Source of the DNA: a virus
DNA length: 49,453 bases
Strand: one strand, 5' to 3'
Virus record (IMG/VR): IMGVR_UViG_3300046517_002077
Coordinates: 1 to 49,453 of that record
Below, one piece after another: positions 5,786 to 13,806 of this stretch. Under the pieces are notes generated by a model. The model had not been told where the DNA came from. It made no database searches and was given only the letters and a program-made list of their open reading frames with translations. The translations under genes were made by a program, and so were the position numbers. How positions within the stretch are numbered: position 1 is the first letter of the stretch; each line of letters starts with the position of its first letter.

Positions 5786-5965
5786 ATGATGAAAGCTCCC
5801 AAGCCTCCGGATGCCCCTCCTCCGCCTCCGCCACCGCAGTCCCCGACTGCCTTCAGCGGCAAGAAAAAACCCGGCATGGGGCAAACCCCAATCCCTACTT
5901 TTCTCGGCACCGGTGCCGTGCCTAGCCAGGGGCAAACTGGCGGCAATACCCTTCTGGGGCAATAG
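5786..5965 (+). CDS. Proline-rich small protein, 59 aa
   Basis: Two adjacent ATGs (5786, 5789) follow AGGA. The N-terminus is proline-rich (KAPKPPDAPPPPPPPQSP). The C-terminus, PTFLGTGAVPSQ...GGNTLLGQ, resembles small proteins found near terminase and portal genes of other podoviruses, from memory. Likely disordered; function unknown. Confidence 0.65.
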   Translation: MMKAPKPPDAPPPPPPPQSPTAFSGKKKPGMGQTPIPTFLGTGAVPSQGQTGGNTLLGQ

Positions 5966-5967
5966 CC

Positions 5968-6282
5968 ATGGACCCAAAACTCTCAGGCTCTCTTGAGCGC
6001 ATTGCTACAATCTACTTCACCTATCTTATCATGAAATATGGTCCACGAATCCCGGGCTTTGACCAAAGCATTGTCCCGGACATTCTTGTCGTTGGCGGTT
6101 CCGCCATCTCTGCCATTTGGGGCTGGTATAAAAATCGCCAGTCTGCCCTTATCACCATGGCCGCGACAGTTCCTGCTGTGCGCAAGATTGAGCTTTCCCC
6201 AACTTCCCCAGATTCCCCAGCCTTGAACGACGCAACACCGGACAAGGTAACGATTGGTCCAACCAAAGGAGACTCTCCATGA
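5968..6282 (+). CDS. Single-span membrane protein, possible holin, 104 aa
   Basis: Begins MDPKLSGSLERIATIYFTYL. A hydrophobic segment IVPDILVVGGSAISAIWGWY (about residues 35-54) is followed by a cationic WYKNRQSAL and a disordered C-terminal tail (ELSPTSPDSP). The layout is like alphaproteobacterial phage proteins annotated as holins. With the 69-aa neighbour it may form a holin pair. Its stop overlaps the start of the barrel gene. Confidence 0.55.
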   Translation: MDPKLSGSLERIATIYFTYLIMKYGPRIPGFDQSIVPDILVVGGSAISAIWGWYKNRQSALITMAATVPAVRKIELSPTSPDSPALNDATPDKVTIGPTKGDSP

Positions 6283-7064
6283 AAACCCTTCTAGCCTTTC
6301 TCGCTCTCACTACTCCGTCTTTCGCCGCTGATATGCCCATCAAGGCGCCCGTGGTCTCTACTGCGATATCGCCTTGGTCTGGCATTTACTTCGGTGCTAA
6401 CGGTGCAGGCGCTAAGCTCTCTTCCAGCTTCGATTCGGTTCTTGCTCAAGAACTCCTTATTCCCGGCACTGGCAATGTCCATCCTTCTGGTGCCATGGCT
6501 GGTATCACCTTTGGCCTTGGTGGCTATTCTGGCAATGTCTACCTTGGCCTTGAAGCCGATGCTGACTACGACTTCTCAAAGTCCAACAACGTCTGTCCAA
6601 TGGCGGCAGTTGTAGCAGACATCGTCATTGTTGCTGCACCTACCTGTCGAGTCAAATCCGGCTTTCTCTTTACCGAACGCGTCGTCCTCGGCGTAACTAT
6701 GGGTGGGATCACCAATGCTGCCGTCGCTCGTGGGGCTACTGCTCCCACCAATTGGCCCGTGCCAGTTTCTGGGCCTACTTCTATCTATGCTGCCCAAATC
6801 CTCCCATTTCTAACTGCCGGTGCTGCTGAACGCCGACTCGAAGCCTGCATCGACCCTATTGGATGCAATAAGCAATGGCTTGTGGGTTGGACCGTAGGCG
6901 GTGGACTCAAGTTCCCTGTGACGACTCAAATGTCTATCGGAGTGACCTATCTCTACATCGACTGGAACAAACACTTCAATCCCGCCGGGCCTGAAGTCTT
7001 CTCCAATAACTTCAAGGCCGGGTCAGAACAATTGATCAAGCTCAACCTGGACTATCATCTCTGA
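6279..7064 (+). CDS. Outer-membrane beta-barrel protein, 261 aa
   Basis: A Sec signal peptide (MKTLLAFLALTTPSFAA) is followed by ADMPIKAPV and PWSGIYFGANGAG. This start is characteristic of Rhizobiales outer-membrane barrel proteins of the Omp25/RopB type. Amphipathic strands follow, with a final LYIDWNKHF and LNLDYHL. It ends in Leu rather than the usual aromatic residue. Size fits an eight-stranded barrel. A host-type surface protein inside the packaging/virion unit is odd; receptor masking, superinfection exclusion or a virion component are possible. Confidence 0.75.
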   Translation: MKTLLAFLALTTPSFAADMPIKAPVVSTAISPWSGIYFGANGAGAKLSSSFDSVLAQELLIPGTGNVHPSGAMAGITFGLGGYSGNVYLGLEADADYDFSKSNNVCPMAAVVADIVIVAAPTCRVKSGFLFTERVVLGVTMGGITNAAVARGATAPTNWPVPVSGPTSIYAAQILPFLTAGAAERRLEACIDPIGCNKQWLVGWTVGGGLKFPVTTQMSIGVTYLYIDWNKHFNPAGPEVFSNNFKAGSEQLIKLNLDYHL

Positions 7065-7264
7065 TGCCCCGCGTTCCTGACCAAACCGGCAACATCGGCA
7101 GAGGCGAGGGTCAGTCCCCTTTGACCTCTGTCGACCCAGCCAATCTTCTCATGGCCGCCGCTACTATGCAAAGTCAAGGCCAGTTTACTATGCCTTCGGG
7201 AAACGATAAGTTCCCTTCTGTCAATCCCAAGCATCGCGTTAAGAAACTGAAAGTCGTCAAATGA
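7064..7264 (+). CDS. Small disordered protein, 66 aa
   Basis: Starts MPRVPDQTGNIGRGEG, overlapping the barrel stop. It is low-complexity (Gly, Pro, Ser, Gln), with a helical SVDPANLLMAAATMQ and a basic tail NPKHRVKKLKVVK. No recognised family. Overlaps at both ends support a real gene. Confidence 0.55.
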   Translation: MPRVPDQTGNIGRGEGQSPLTSVDPANLLMAAATMQSQGQFTMPSGNDKFPSVNPKHRVKKLKVVK

Positions 7265-7413
7265 TTAATCGGCTTTTTTGCAAACTAGGCTGGTGTTTAC
7301 AATGCATCCCTCGTGACGACGCCACAGGTTGTTGGGGTGAATGTATACACTGTCATAGACGTTACGGTTTCGTTGATCGTGCGACTCTTCGAGCTTATTG
7401 TGATCGCCTATGA
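7261..7413 (+). CDS. Cys-rich mini-protein, 50 aa
   Basis: Starts MINRLFCKLGWCLQC with ATGA overlap of the preceding stop. It ends overlapping the portal start. Cys/His cluster: CKLGWCLQC, then GCWGECIHCHRRYG, enough for one or two zinc sites. The pattern (Cys pair, R-D-x-x-x-G, Cys pair) parallels the 38-aa protein at 5284-5400, suggesting a duplicated small gene. Confidence 0.6.
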   Translation: MINRLFCKLGWCLQCIPRDDATGCWGECIHCHRRYGFVDRATLRAYCDRL

Positions 7414-9143
7414 ACGCTCGTGCACAAGGCGGAATGACTGCAACTGCCGTTGATCCCATCGGGATCAAGCTGCGCAAGCAATTCGACGGTCGCCTTGCAG
7501 GACTGAAAGTCAATCGCTACAGCTGGTGGGTCCACTGGAGGGAGCTAGCCGACTATGTTCTACCACGCCGCTACAAATGGCTTATCACTCCGAATCAGGC
7601 TGCCCGTGGTTCGCCGATCAATCAACACATTATCGACTCGACAGGTACCCTGGCTGCGCGAAACTGTGCTGCGGGAATGCTTACAGGAACTACAAACCCG
7701 ACTAAACAATGGTTTAGACTTAAAATCAACAAGATTGACTCTACCCAGACTGGACCAATTTCTCTTTGGCTGGCTGAATGCGAACGTCTACTTCGCGCCA
7801 TATTTCAGGCTTCTAACTTCTACCAAGCCATGGCGACGTTCTACTTCGACCTTGTCGTCTTCGGCACGGCCACGATTTTAATCTACGATGATTTCGAAAA
7901 CGTTATCAACTGTTACAACCCCTGCGCTGGGGAATACTTCCTCGACAACTCCGGCAACTTCCGCGCCGATGTTTTCTATCGCGAATTCGTTCTCACCGTT
8001 CAACAAACCGTCGATCGATTCGGCGTTGAAAACTGTTCCCCCAGCATCGCTCGCCTTTACAAAGAAGGCAACGCAATGCTCACCCGCGAGGTCCTTATCG
8101 GTCATGGCATTGAACCAAACGACAAACGCGATCTCGGCTACCCCGAACATTTCAAATACCGAGAACTCTATTGGGAACTCGGCTCTTCCTCGGACCTCTA
8201 CCTTCAAAAGAAAGGCTACTTCGAGAATCCTCTTGTCCCTGGCCGCTGGGACCTTGTTGGTAATGATGCGTATGGTCGATCTCCTGCTATGGATGCCCTT
8301 GGGGACATCAAACAGCTACAGCAGGAGACTAAGCGCAAAGCGCAAGCTATCGACAAGACTGTTAATCCGCCTATGGTGGCAGATATTCAGCTTAAGAATC
8401 AGCCTGCTTCGTTATTGCCAGGCGGTGTCACCTACGTCACCGGATTCTCCACCTCCGGCAAGCCTGGATTTGCCTCCGTCTATGAAATGAAATTCCCTGT
8501 CGGAGAGATCTCTGAAGACCTTAATGAAATTCGTGAGCGGATTCGCGAGATATTCTTTTCCAAAATCTTCCAAGCTATTTCCCAATTCGAAACGCGAAGC
8601 AACGTCTCCGCCACCGAAATCGACGCTCGTCGCGCCGAAGCTATGCTAATGGCCGGTCCTGTCGTCGAACGGATCATGAATGAAACCCTACCCCAGGCAA
8701 TCGATCGCAGCTTTGCCATAGGCTCGCGCAAAGGCATCTTTCCTCCGCCTCCACCTGAACTCGGCGCTGGGGGTCAAACCATCCAAATCGAATTCATCTC
8801 CATGCTTGCCCAAGCCCAAGAAGCCGCCTCTGCCTCTGGCATCGAGCGTGTATTTGGCGTAGCAGGCAATGTCGCTGGCATTGACCCAGCGATTATGGAC
8901 GTGATTGATTTCGACTATGGCGTGATGAAATACTCCTCGTTGCTCAACAACGACCCTAGACTCATTCGCTCTCCTGACGCGATTGCTGCGATTCGCCAGC
9001 AACGTGAGCAACAGCAACAGCAACAAGCCATGGCCCAGCAAGCTGACACCGCACAGAAACTCGCCGGTGGCGCTGAAACCCTTTCCAACATCAACGTCGG
9101 TGGAGGCAAGAACGCCTTACAAAACCTAACCGGAGCTTCCTAA
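7410..9143 (+). CDS. Portal (head-tail connector) protein, 577 aa
   Basis: A T7-type podoviral portal, forming the dodecameric ring through which DNA is packaged and ejected. Recognisable stretches are YSWWVHWRELADYVLPRR (about 34-51), AARNCAAGMLTG, the FGTATILIYDDFENVI region and GYPEHFKYRELYWEL. The end is Gln-rich (REQQQQQQAMAQQ), as in many portals. Length is typical. It starts at ATG 7410, overlapping the Cys-rich mini-gene by 4 nt. Confidence 0.92.
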   Translation: MNARAQGGMTATAVDPIGIKLRKQFDGRLAGLKVNRYSWWVHWRELADYVLPRRYKWLITPNQAARGSPINQHIIDSTGTLAARNCAAGMLTGTTNPTKQWFRLKINKIDSTQTGPISLWLAECERLLRAIFQASNFYQAMATFYFDLVVFGTATILIYDDFENVINCYNPCAGEYFLDNSGNFRADVFYREFVLTVQQTVDRFGVENCSPSIARLYKEGNAMLTREVLIGHGIEPNDKRDLGYPEHFKYRELYWELGSSSDLYLQKKGYFENPLVPGRWDLVGNDAYGRSPAMDALGDIKQLQQETKRKAQAIDKTVNPPMVADIQLKNQPASLLPGGVTYVTGFSTSGKPGFASVYEMKFPVGEISEDLNEIRERIREIFFSKIFQAISQFETRSNVSATEIDARRAEAMLMAGPVVERIMNETLPQAIDRSFAIGSRKGIFPPPPPELGAGGQTIQIEFISMLAQAQEAASASGIERVFGVAGNVAGIDPAIMDVIDFDYGVMKYSSLLNNDPRLIRSPDAIAAIRQQREQQQQQQAMAQQADTAQKLAGGAETLSNINVGGGKNALQNLTGAS

Positions 9144-9448
9144 TGCTCGAGCTTATGACAGCGTATTGGCTTCTAACCCACGACCATACTGTACTCAACC
9201 ACGAATGGTATGAATTCCAGCGCAATCAACGTGGCTCGCCTTGTTGCTCCAACAACGACTGGACCGAACCCTCGGATTGGCGTAGAACTCCTGAAGGCTT
9301 CCAAGTCCTCTGGCGCGATGTTTGGATGGACGTTCCCGACTACGCCGTACTCTCTGGCCGTTCCCCTACCGGCGCTTCGGTCCTCTGGTTCAACGTACAC
9401 TCTGGCAAGATCATAATCTATTGCTTCATTCCGGGAGCCGAAGGATGA
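9143..9448 (+). CDS. CCxxxDW-type small protein, 101 aa
   Basis: Starts MLELMTAYWLLTHDH, TAATG-coupled to the portal. It contains GSPCCSNNDWTEPSDW (about 31-46), VLWRDVWMDVPDYAVL and a final IIIYCFIPG. From memory, secreted Rhizobiales proteins share this order: CC-x-x-x-D, W-DVP, then CFxP. No signal peptide is obvious here. Function unknown. The Cys pair and terminal Cys could form disulfides outside the cytoplasm. Confidence 0.65.
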   Translation: MLELMTAYWLLTHDHTVLNHEWYEFQRNQRGSPCCSNNDWTEPSDWRRTPEGFQVLWRDVWMDVPDYAVLSGRSPTGASVLWFNVHSGKIIIYCFIPGAEG

Positions 9449-9627
9449 ACTATCACCCTATGACCTGGTTAACCTGGTTCGCGTGGGGATTCTTTATGTC
9501 CTGTGGGTGGTTTTTAGGCAACCTTGCTTGCCACGGGTTGGTAGGCCTATATACTCGATGGAGGCATCCGAATATTCAGGCCCAGGCTAAATCCGTTAAT
9601 CCGACTGTAATGAATCGGAGATTCTGA
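9445..9627 (+). CDS. Small membrane protein, 60 aa
   Basis: Begins MNYHPMTWLTWFAWGFFMSC, overlapping the previous stop by ATGA. The first half is one long or two short Trp/Phe-rich membrane segments with a Cys pair; the C-terminal tail (RWRHPNIQAQAK) is basic and soluble. AAGG precedes the start. Function unknown; its location between portal and scaffold genes is unusual for a membrane protein. Confidence 0.6.
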   Translation: MNYHPMTWLTWFAWGFFMSCGWFLGNLACHGLVGLYTRWRHPNIQAQAKSVNPTVMNRRF

Positions 9628-10055
9628 TGTTCGACTCCACCAACCGCCGAGCGATTCGCGAACGCGAAAAGAAGCGCAAGCAACTTGACACCGCCAACGA
9701 ACACATCTTCATTGCCCTTATGGGCGAATACAACGGCCGCGAATGGATGCATACTCGGTTCCTTCGCAACCATATCTTCTCCACGCCTTTCACAACCGAC
9801 CCAATCCAAACCGCATTCAACTGCGGTATTCAAAACGATGCTTTGCAGGAATTCCTCCTGGTCGTCCGGCTGTGCCCTGACGAATATCTTCAGATGATGA
9901 GAGAAGCCAATGAGCGAGACCTCGCCGAATCCAACCGAGCCGACACCAGCGTTGACGCCGAACGCGAACGCGGAAACGCCGCTGAAGCCGAGCGAATCGG
10001 TCTCGTTGCTCAACGAGGAAGAGCCGAAGACGCCGACGGAGACGAAGCCGACTGA
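9627..10055 (+). CDS. Bbp19-like phage protein, 142 aa
   Basis: Matches, from memory, the Bbp19 family found between portal and scaffold in BPP-1-like podoviruses. The core is ALMGEYNGREWMHTRFL, TAFNCGIQNDALQEFL and CPDEYLQMMREANERDL. Residues after about 95 are low-complexity acidic/basic. The last 146 nt overlap the scaffold gene in another frame. Starts at 9627 on a TGATG junction. Its role in assembly is not established. Confidence 0.7.
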   Translation: MFDSTNRRAIREREKKRKQLDTANEHIFIALMGEYNGREWMHTRFLRNHIFSTPFTTDPIQTAFNCGIQNDALQEFLLVVRLCPDEYLQMMREANERDLAESNRADTSVDAERERGNAAEAERIGLVAQRGRAEDADGDEAD

Positions 10056-10587
10056 GGGCGAGAAGCCTAAGGAAGGTGAAAAGCCTGCTGGCGCTCCAGA
10101 GAAGTATGAAGACTTCAAGCTCCCCGAAGGGGTAGAGCTAGCGCCAGAAGCTATCGCCGAGGTCGGGACCCTTTTCAAAGAAATGGGCTTGTCCCAAGCC
10201 AACGCTCAACGCCTTGTCGACTTTCATACCAAGACTTTGCAGTCCACTGCGGAAGCTGTAACCAAAGCTCCTATGGACGCTTGGATGGCCCAAAAGGCCA
10301 CTTGGAAAACCGAAATCAAGGCCGACCCCGAGATCGGTGGGAAGCTTGGTGAAGTCAAGGCCCGCATCGGCGCTATGTACGATGCCCTTGGCGATGCTAA
10401 ACTCGTCAGCGAATTTAAATCCGCAATGGACCTGACAGGGGCGGGTGACAACCCAGCCTTTATCAAACTCTTTAACAAACTTGCGGAGCGCCTTGGCGAG
10501 GGATCACCCATTATTGGCAACACGCCTAAGCCAAAGCCTGGCTCAGCTGCGCAAGCCATGTATCCCAATCTTCCTTCACAAGGATAA
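9910..10587 (+). CDS. Capsid scaffolding protein, 225 aa
   Basis: Directly upstream of the major capsid gene. The acidic Pro/Thr/Glu-rich N-terminus (about 1-60) is followed by YEDFKLPEGVELAPEAI, a typical scaffold start, and GLSQANAQRLVDFH. Helices then lead to a basic tail (NTPKPKPGSAAQAMYP). These features fit assembly chaperones that are removed before packaging. It begins inside the Bbp19-like gene, a 146-nt overlap. Confidence 0.85.
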   Translation: MSETSPNPTEPTPALTPNANAETPLKPSESVSLLNEEEPKTPTETKPTEGEKPKEGEKPAGAPEKYEDFKLPEGVELAPEAIAEVGTLFKEMGLSQANAQRLVDFHTKTLQSTAEAVTKAPMDAWMAQKATWKTEIKADPEIGGKLGEVKARIGAMYDALGDAKLVSEFKSAMDLTGAGDNPAFIKLFNKLAERLGEGSPIIGNTPKPKPGSAAQAMYPNLPSQG

Positions 10588-10593
10588 TCCCCA

Positions 10594-11637
10594 ATGGCAA
10601 CCCTGGGCGCAGTAGCCCTTACCTACGCCGACTGGGCCAAGCGGATGGACGATAATTACAAAATCGCCCATATCATCGAGCTTCTTTCCCAGACCAACGA
10701 AATCCTCGAAGACATGATGGTGGTTGAAGGCAACCTCCCTACCGGTCACAAAACCACCGTCCGGACTGGCTTGCCCCAAGCCACCTGGCGATTCCTCAAC
10801 GCCGGTGTCCCGAACGCCAAGTCCACCACTGCACAGATCGTGGACACCTGTGGCAACCTAGAAACCTACGCAGTAATCGACAAAGACATCGCGGATCTCA
10901 ACGGAAACACGGCCGAATTCCGTTTCTCCGAAGTCAAGGCCTTCCTCGAAGGGATGTCGCAGCAGGTCGCGGCAACGCTTATCTATGGAAACCAAAGTGT
11001 CAACCCCGAGCGGTTCACTGGCTTTGCTCCTCGCTATTCAACGGTTACCGCGGCCAATGCGGCGACTGCTGCAAATGTGTTGGATGCAGGAGGTACTGGA
11101 TCTACTAATACGTCCCTTTGGATCACTGTCTGGGGTTCCGACACTACCCATGCTACCTTCCCCAAAGGCAAAATCACGGGTCTCCAACACCGCGATATGG
11201 GCGAGTGGCCAGTTCAAGATGCCTCCGGCAACACCTACCAGGCCTACCGTGATCACTTCAAGTGGGAAATCGGCCTTGTCCTCCGCGACTGGCGCTATAC
11301 CGTTCGGGTCTGCAACATCGACGTGACCCAGCTTACCGGCGTCAACGCAGCGAACCTGATCAACTTCATCGTCCGCGGACTCTACCGCCTCCCGACCGCG
11401 CCTGCTTCTGCAACCGCAATCCAGTCCTCGGACACTCCACAAGTCCGAGCCAACATGGGCCGGACCACGATCTACTGCAACCGCATCGTCCGCACCTACC
11501 TCGACCTCCAGGCGATGAACAAAACCAACGTCCTCCTTCGCTTGGAACAATTCGATGGCAAGGTCGTGACTACCTTCCGTGGCGTCCCGGTCCGTACCTG
11601 CGACGCGATCCTTAACAACGAAGCACGGGTGACCTGA
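10594..11637 (+). CDS. Major capsid protein, 347 aa
   Basis: HK97-fold coat protein of the BPP-1 Bbp17 kind. Starts MATLGAVALTYADWAKRM after AAGGA. Recognisable parts are ILEDMMVVEGNLPTGHKTTV (N-arm/E-loop region), the P-domain stretch FRFSEVKAFLEGMSQQVAATL, and GRTTIYCNRIVRTYLD with a final GVPVRTCDAIL. The order scaffold, capsid, cement protein agrees. Confidence 0.92.
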   Translation: MATLGAVALTYADWAKRMDDNYKIAHIIELLSQTNEILEDMMVVEGNLPTGHKTTVRTGLPQATWRFLNAGVPNAKSTTAQIVDTCGNLETYAVIDKDIADLNGNTAEFRFSEVKAFLEGMSQQVAATLIYGNQSVNPERFTGFAPRYSTVTAANAATAANVLDAGGTGSTNTSLWITVWGSDTTHATFPKGKITGLQHRDMGEWPVQDASGNTYQAYRDHFKWEIGLVLRDWRYTVRVCNIDVTQLTGVNAANLINFIVRGLYRLPTAPASATAIQSSDTPQVRANMGRTTIYCNRIVRTYLDLQAMNKTNVLLRLEQFDGKVVTTFRGVPVRTCDAILNNEARVT

Positions 11638-11638
11638 C

Positions 11639-12172
11639 ATGATTCTCGACTTCTTTCTCCAGTTCACTGGAACGGTCGCTGGTGGCGCGGACTCACCTAC
11701 CACTGGCACCCAGTCCTCGACTAATATCCTCGATCTCCACATGGCTGGCATTCCTGTTCTTGCCAACCTCCAGGGCGCACGCGATATGGGCATCGGCGAC
11801 GACCCTGCCCTGAAAATGGTCGCGTGGGTCACTACCACCTTCACCGGTGGAACCTCCTTACAAATCATCCTGCAAGGCGCGACTGACAACGGCTCCGGTG
11901 CGCCTAATGCCTTCAGTAACTGGTGGGCATCCCCCGCCTATGCCGAAGCAACCCTTGTCGCAGGCGCTCGTCTCTATGACATGGACATGCCTCGGCCACC
12001 TGCGGGCATTGCCATTCCGCGATTCCTTCAGCTTTCCTACGTTACCGTCGGCACTCATGGTGCTGGCCAGCTGAAGTCTTGGATCGTCCTTGACCGCTTC
12101 GACCAGCCATATCAGTCCACTGGCAACGCAGTCCCCGGCGGATACCCTGCCGGCGTCGTGGTGGCGAACTGA
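11639..12172 (+). CDS. Bbp16-like capsid cement protein, 177 aa
   Basis: Starts MILDFFLQFTGTV one base after the capsid gene. The pattern MILD-F-F, then STNILDLHMAG and ALKMVAWVTTTFTGG, matches from memory the Bbp16 family, a jellyroll cement protein on BPP-1-like capsids. A second half LQLSYVTVGTHGAGQLKSW is beta-rich. Position next to the coat gene supports this. Confidence 0.75.
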   Translation: MILDFFLQFTGTVAGGADSPTTGTQSSTNILDLHMAGIPVLANLQGARDMGIGDDPALKMVAWVTTTFTGGTSLQIILQGATDNGSGAPNAFSNWWASPAYAEATLVAGARLYDMDMPRPPAGIAIPRFLQLSYVTVGTHGAGQLKSWIVLDRFDQPYQSTGNAVPGGYPAGVVVAN

Positions 12173-12669
12173 TGAAGAACTTTCTCCGAACTCTGGCATG
12201 GGGGGCAGCGCTTGCTGTCCTCTTTGCCTCCCCAGCAATCTATACTTGGGCCCAACCAGTTGTTCAAAACAACGTCACTGGCAACGAATGCTGGAACGCT
12301 GGTCAAGGCCCGGGCGGCCCATCTACTGGCTTCATGTGTCTCTACCTCTCCCGCAATGGCGGAGGTATGATCACGCAGTCCGGCTCTGGCGCCGCTACAC
12401 GGACTATGACGCAGCAGGAGTCCACAGTCGCTTGGAAAGGCACAGCCCCTACAACCTGGAACGTGACGTTTCCGAATCCCGCCTTCCATGGCCAAATTGT
12501 ATCGTTAACAACTGACACAACGTTAACGACTATGGTCACTACCACAGCTGCATCCACACCCCAGGCCCAGACCATCAACGCAGGCCTATCCGGCTCAACT
12601 CTTACTGTCAGCACTTCCAAAGAATGGCAGTTCAACTTCCCTGATCTCACCTGGTATGCCTTGAGGTAA
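12172..12669 (+). CDS. Secreted/structural protein with signal peptide, 165 aa
   Basis: N-terminus MKNFLRTLAWGAALAVLFAS followed by an Ala-Gln site near residue 28 reads as a Sec signal peptide. The mature part is Thr/Ser-rich beta structure (TTLTTMVTTTAASTPQ), with two Cys (NECWNAG, FMCLYL). It overlaps the cement gene by one base. Family not recognised. It belongs to a run of signal-peptide-bearing genes in the structural block. Confidence 0.65.
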   Translation: MKNFLRTLAWGAALAVLFASPAIYTWAQPVVQNNVTGNECWNAGQGPGGPSTGFMCLYLSRNGGGMITQSGSGAATRTMTQQESTVAWKGTAPTTWNVTFPNPAFHGQIVSLTTDTTLTTMVTTTAASTPQAQTINAGLSGSTLTVSTSKEWQFNFPDLTWYALR

Positions 12670-12674
12670 ACCCC

Positions 12675-13121
12675 ATGTTCCGAAAACTCACCACTGCTTT
12701 CCTGGTCGGCCTATGCTTTGCCATAGGCCTTGCCAGTGCACAAGTTATCACCCGATCGGTCCAACTTTCTCAAGATCCCTCCGGACCCTTTGGCGTCGAT
12801 GCCTCCAACAACCTCTACCTCCAGGGCAATCGCCACTTCAACGCTTCTGGTGGCAACAACCCTCCGACCCTCGGTACCTGCACCGCCGGAGTCATAACCG
12901 CTGGTTCTACCGACTTCTCCGGCCAGGTCACCGGCGCCACTGCCGCTACCTGCGCCGTAGTCTTTGGCCAGGCCTACGCTACCGCTCCGCGATGCCTCGT
13001 CACGCCTAACAACGCCACCGCCGCTACCACCTTCGTCACAGCTGCGGCTACTACCGGCTTCACCTTCAACCAGACCGCAACCACCACGACCTTTAACTGG
13101 ATCTGCGTCTCCGTCTCTTAA
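12675..13121 (+). CDS. Signal-peptide protein sharing the tailspike C-terminal domain, 148 aa
   Basis: MFRKLTTAFLVGLCFAIG then LASAQ is a clear Sec signal. Residues about 65-148 align with the last 75 residues of the tailspike at 16183-18432: C-AG, then TAGSTDFSGQVT, TAATCAVVFGQAYATAP and a C-V-TP motif. Both end in an aromatic-Cys strand. The shared domain may bind carbohydrate or act in trimer assembly; that is inference. Confidence 0.7.
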   Translation: MFRKLTTAFLVGLCFAIGLASAQVITRSVQLSQDPSGPFGVDASNNLYLQGNRHFNASGGNNPPTLGTCTAGVITAGSTDFSGQVTGATAATCAVVFGQAYATAPRCLVTPNNATAATTFVTAAATTGFTFNQTATTTTFNWICVSVS

Positions 13122-13137
13122 CCCCATGAGGCCTGCT

Positions 13138-13545
13138 ATGAAAAGGATACTCGCTCTCCTAGTCCCCTTCCTGCTTGTGGCAGGCCTCGCCAATGCGCAG
13201 CAGAGCGTATTTGTTCCTGCTACGACTGCGCAAATCTCAGTTACTGGCACTGTCGCTACGGCTACCAAAATCGTCTCGGGCATCGCCGGAAAGTCCATCT
13301 ATGTCACCCAGGTCAACCTGATTCCAATCGCGACCTCAGTCGTAACCTTTACCACTGGCACTGGCACCAACTGTGGCACCAATACCGCCAGCGTTACCGG
13401 CGTGATGACTTTTACCACAGGCAACCAGGCTCTTAACCTTGGCAACGGCTACGGCGCGGTCTTTGTTCTTCCTCAAGGCTTCGACCTCTGTATTACAATC
13501 GCTACCGCAGTTGCCCCTGGCAGTCTTGCCTTTTCAATCTTCTAG
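13138..13545 (+). CDS. Signal-peptide beta-rich protein, 135 aa
   Basis: The start at 13138 (GAGG 7 nt upstream) gives MKRILALLVPFLLVAG-LANAQ, a strong signal peptide; the longer frame from 12964 is not needed. The mature protein is Thr/Val-rich beta structure with a Cys pair (GTNCGTNTA, FDLCITIA). No domain recognised. It could be exported to the periplasm or be a decoration protein. Confidence 0.7.
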   Translation: MKRILALLVPFLLVAGLANAQQSVFVPATTAQISVTGTVATATKIVSGIAGKSIYVTQVNLIPIATSVVTFTTGTGTNCGTNTASVTGVMTFTTGNQALNLGNGYGAVFVLPQGFDLCITIATAVAPGSLAFSIF

Positions 13546-13555
13546 GAGACCTCCA

Positions 13556-13801
13556 ATGGCTCGCGTACGCCTAACTAAGACCCATTCCATCAATGGCAAA
13601 CAAGTCAAGGCCGGTTCCTTTGTCTGCGACGGCACCTCCTGCCAAGCTGGCGATTTCATCTGGACCGGCCTAAACGCTGCGGCCTTCTCCAACGCCATGG
13701 TCGCTATCGACGCAGGCGCAATCACAATCCAAGCCGCATCGCGGTTCACCGTCAACTCCTCGCCAGGCTTCATTTCTGGCGCGGACTCAATCGAAGGATA
13801 A
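13556..13801 (+). CDS. Small structural protein, MAR-RLT type, 81 aa
   Basis: AGGAGA precedes the ATG at 13556. Starts MARVRLTKTHSINGKQVKAG, like the start of the next gene (MARFRLTDKHYINIEG). Contains two Cys (FVCDGTSCQAGDFIW), then FSNAMVAIDAGAITIQ. Probably a small beta-rich head or tail decoration protein. Function by position only. Confidence 0.6.
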   Translation: MARVRLTKTHSINGKQVKAGSFVCDGTSCQAGDFIWTGLNAAAFSNAMVAIDAGAITIQAASRFTVNSSPGFISGADSIEG

Positions 13802-13806
13802 CGCCT

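Noticed and set aside
11038-11889. Leftward 283-codon open frame
   Set aside because: It is antisense to the major capsid and cement genes, with no ribosome binding site. Long antisense frames are expected from the codon bias here.
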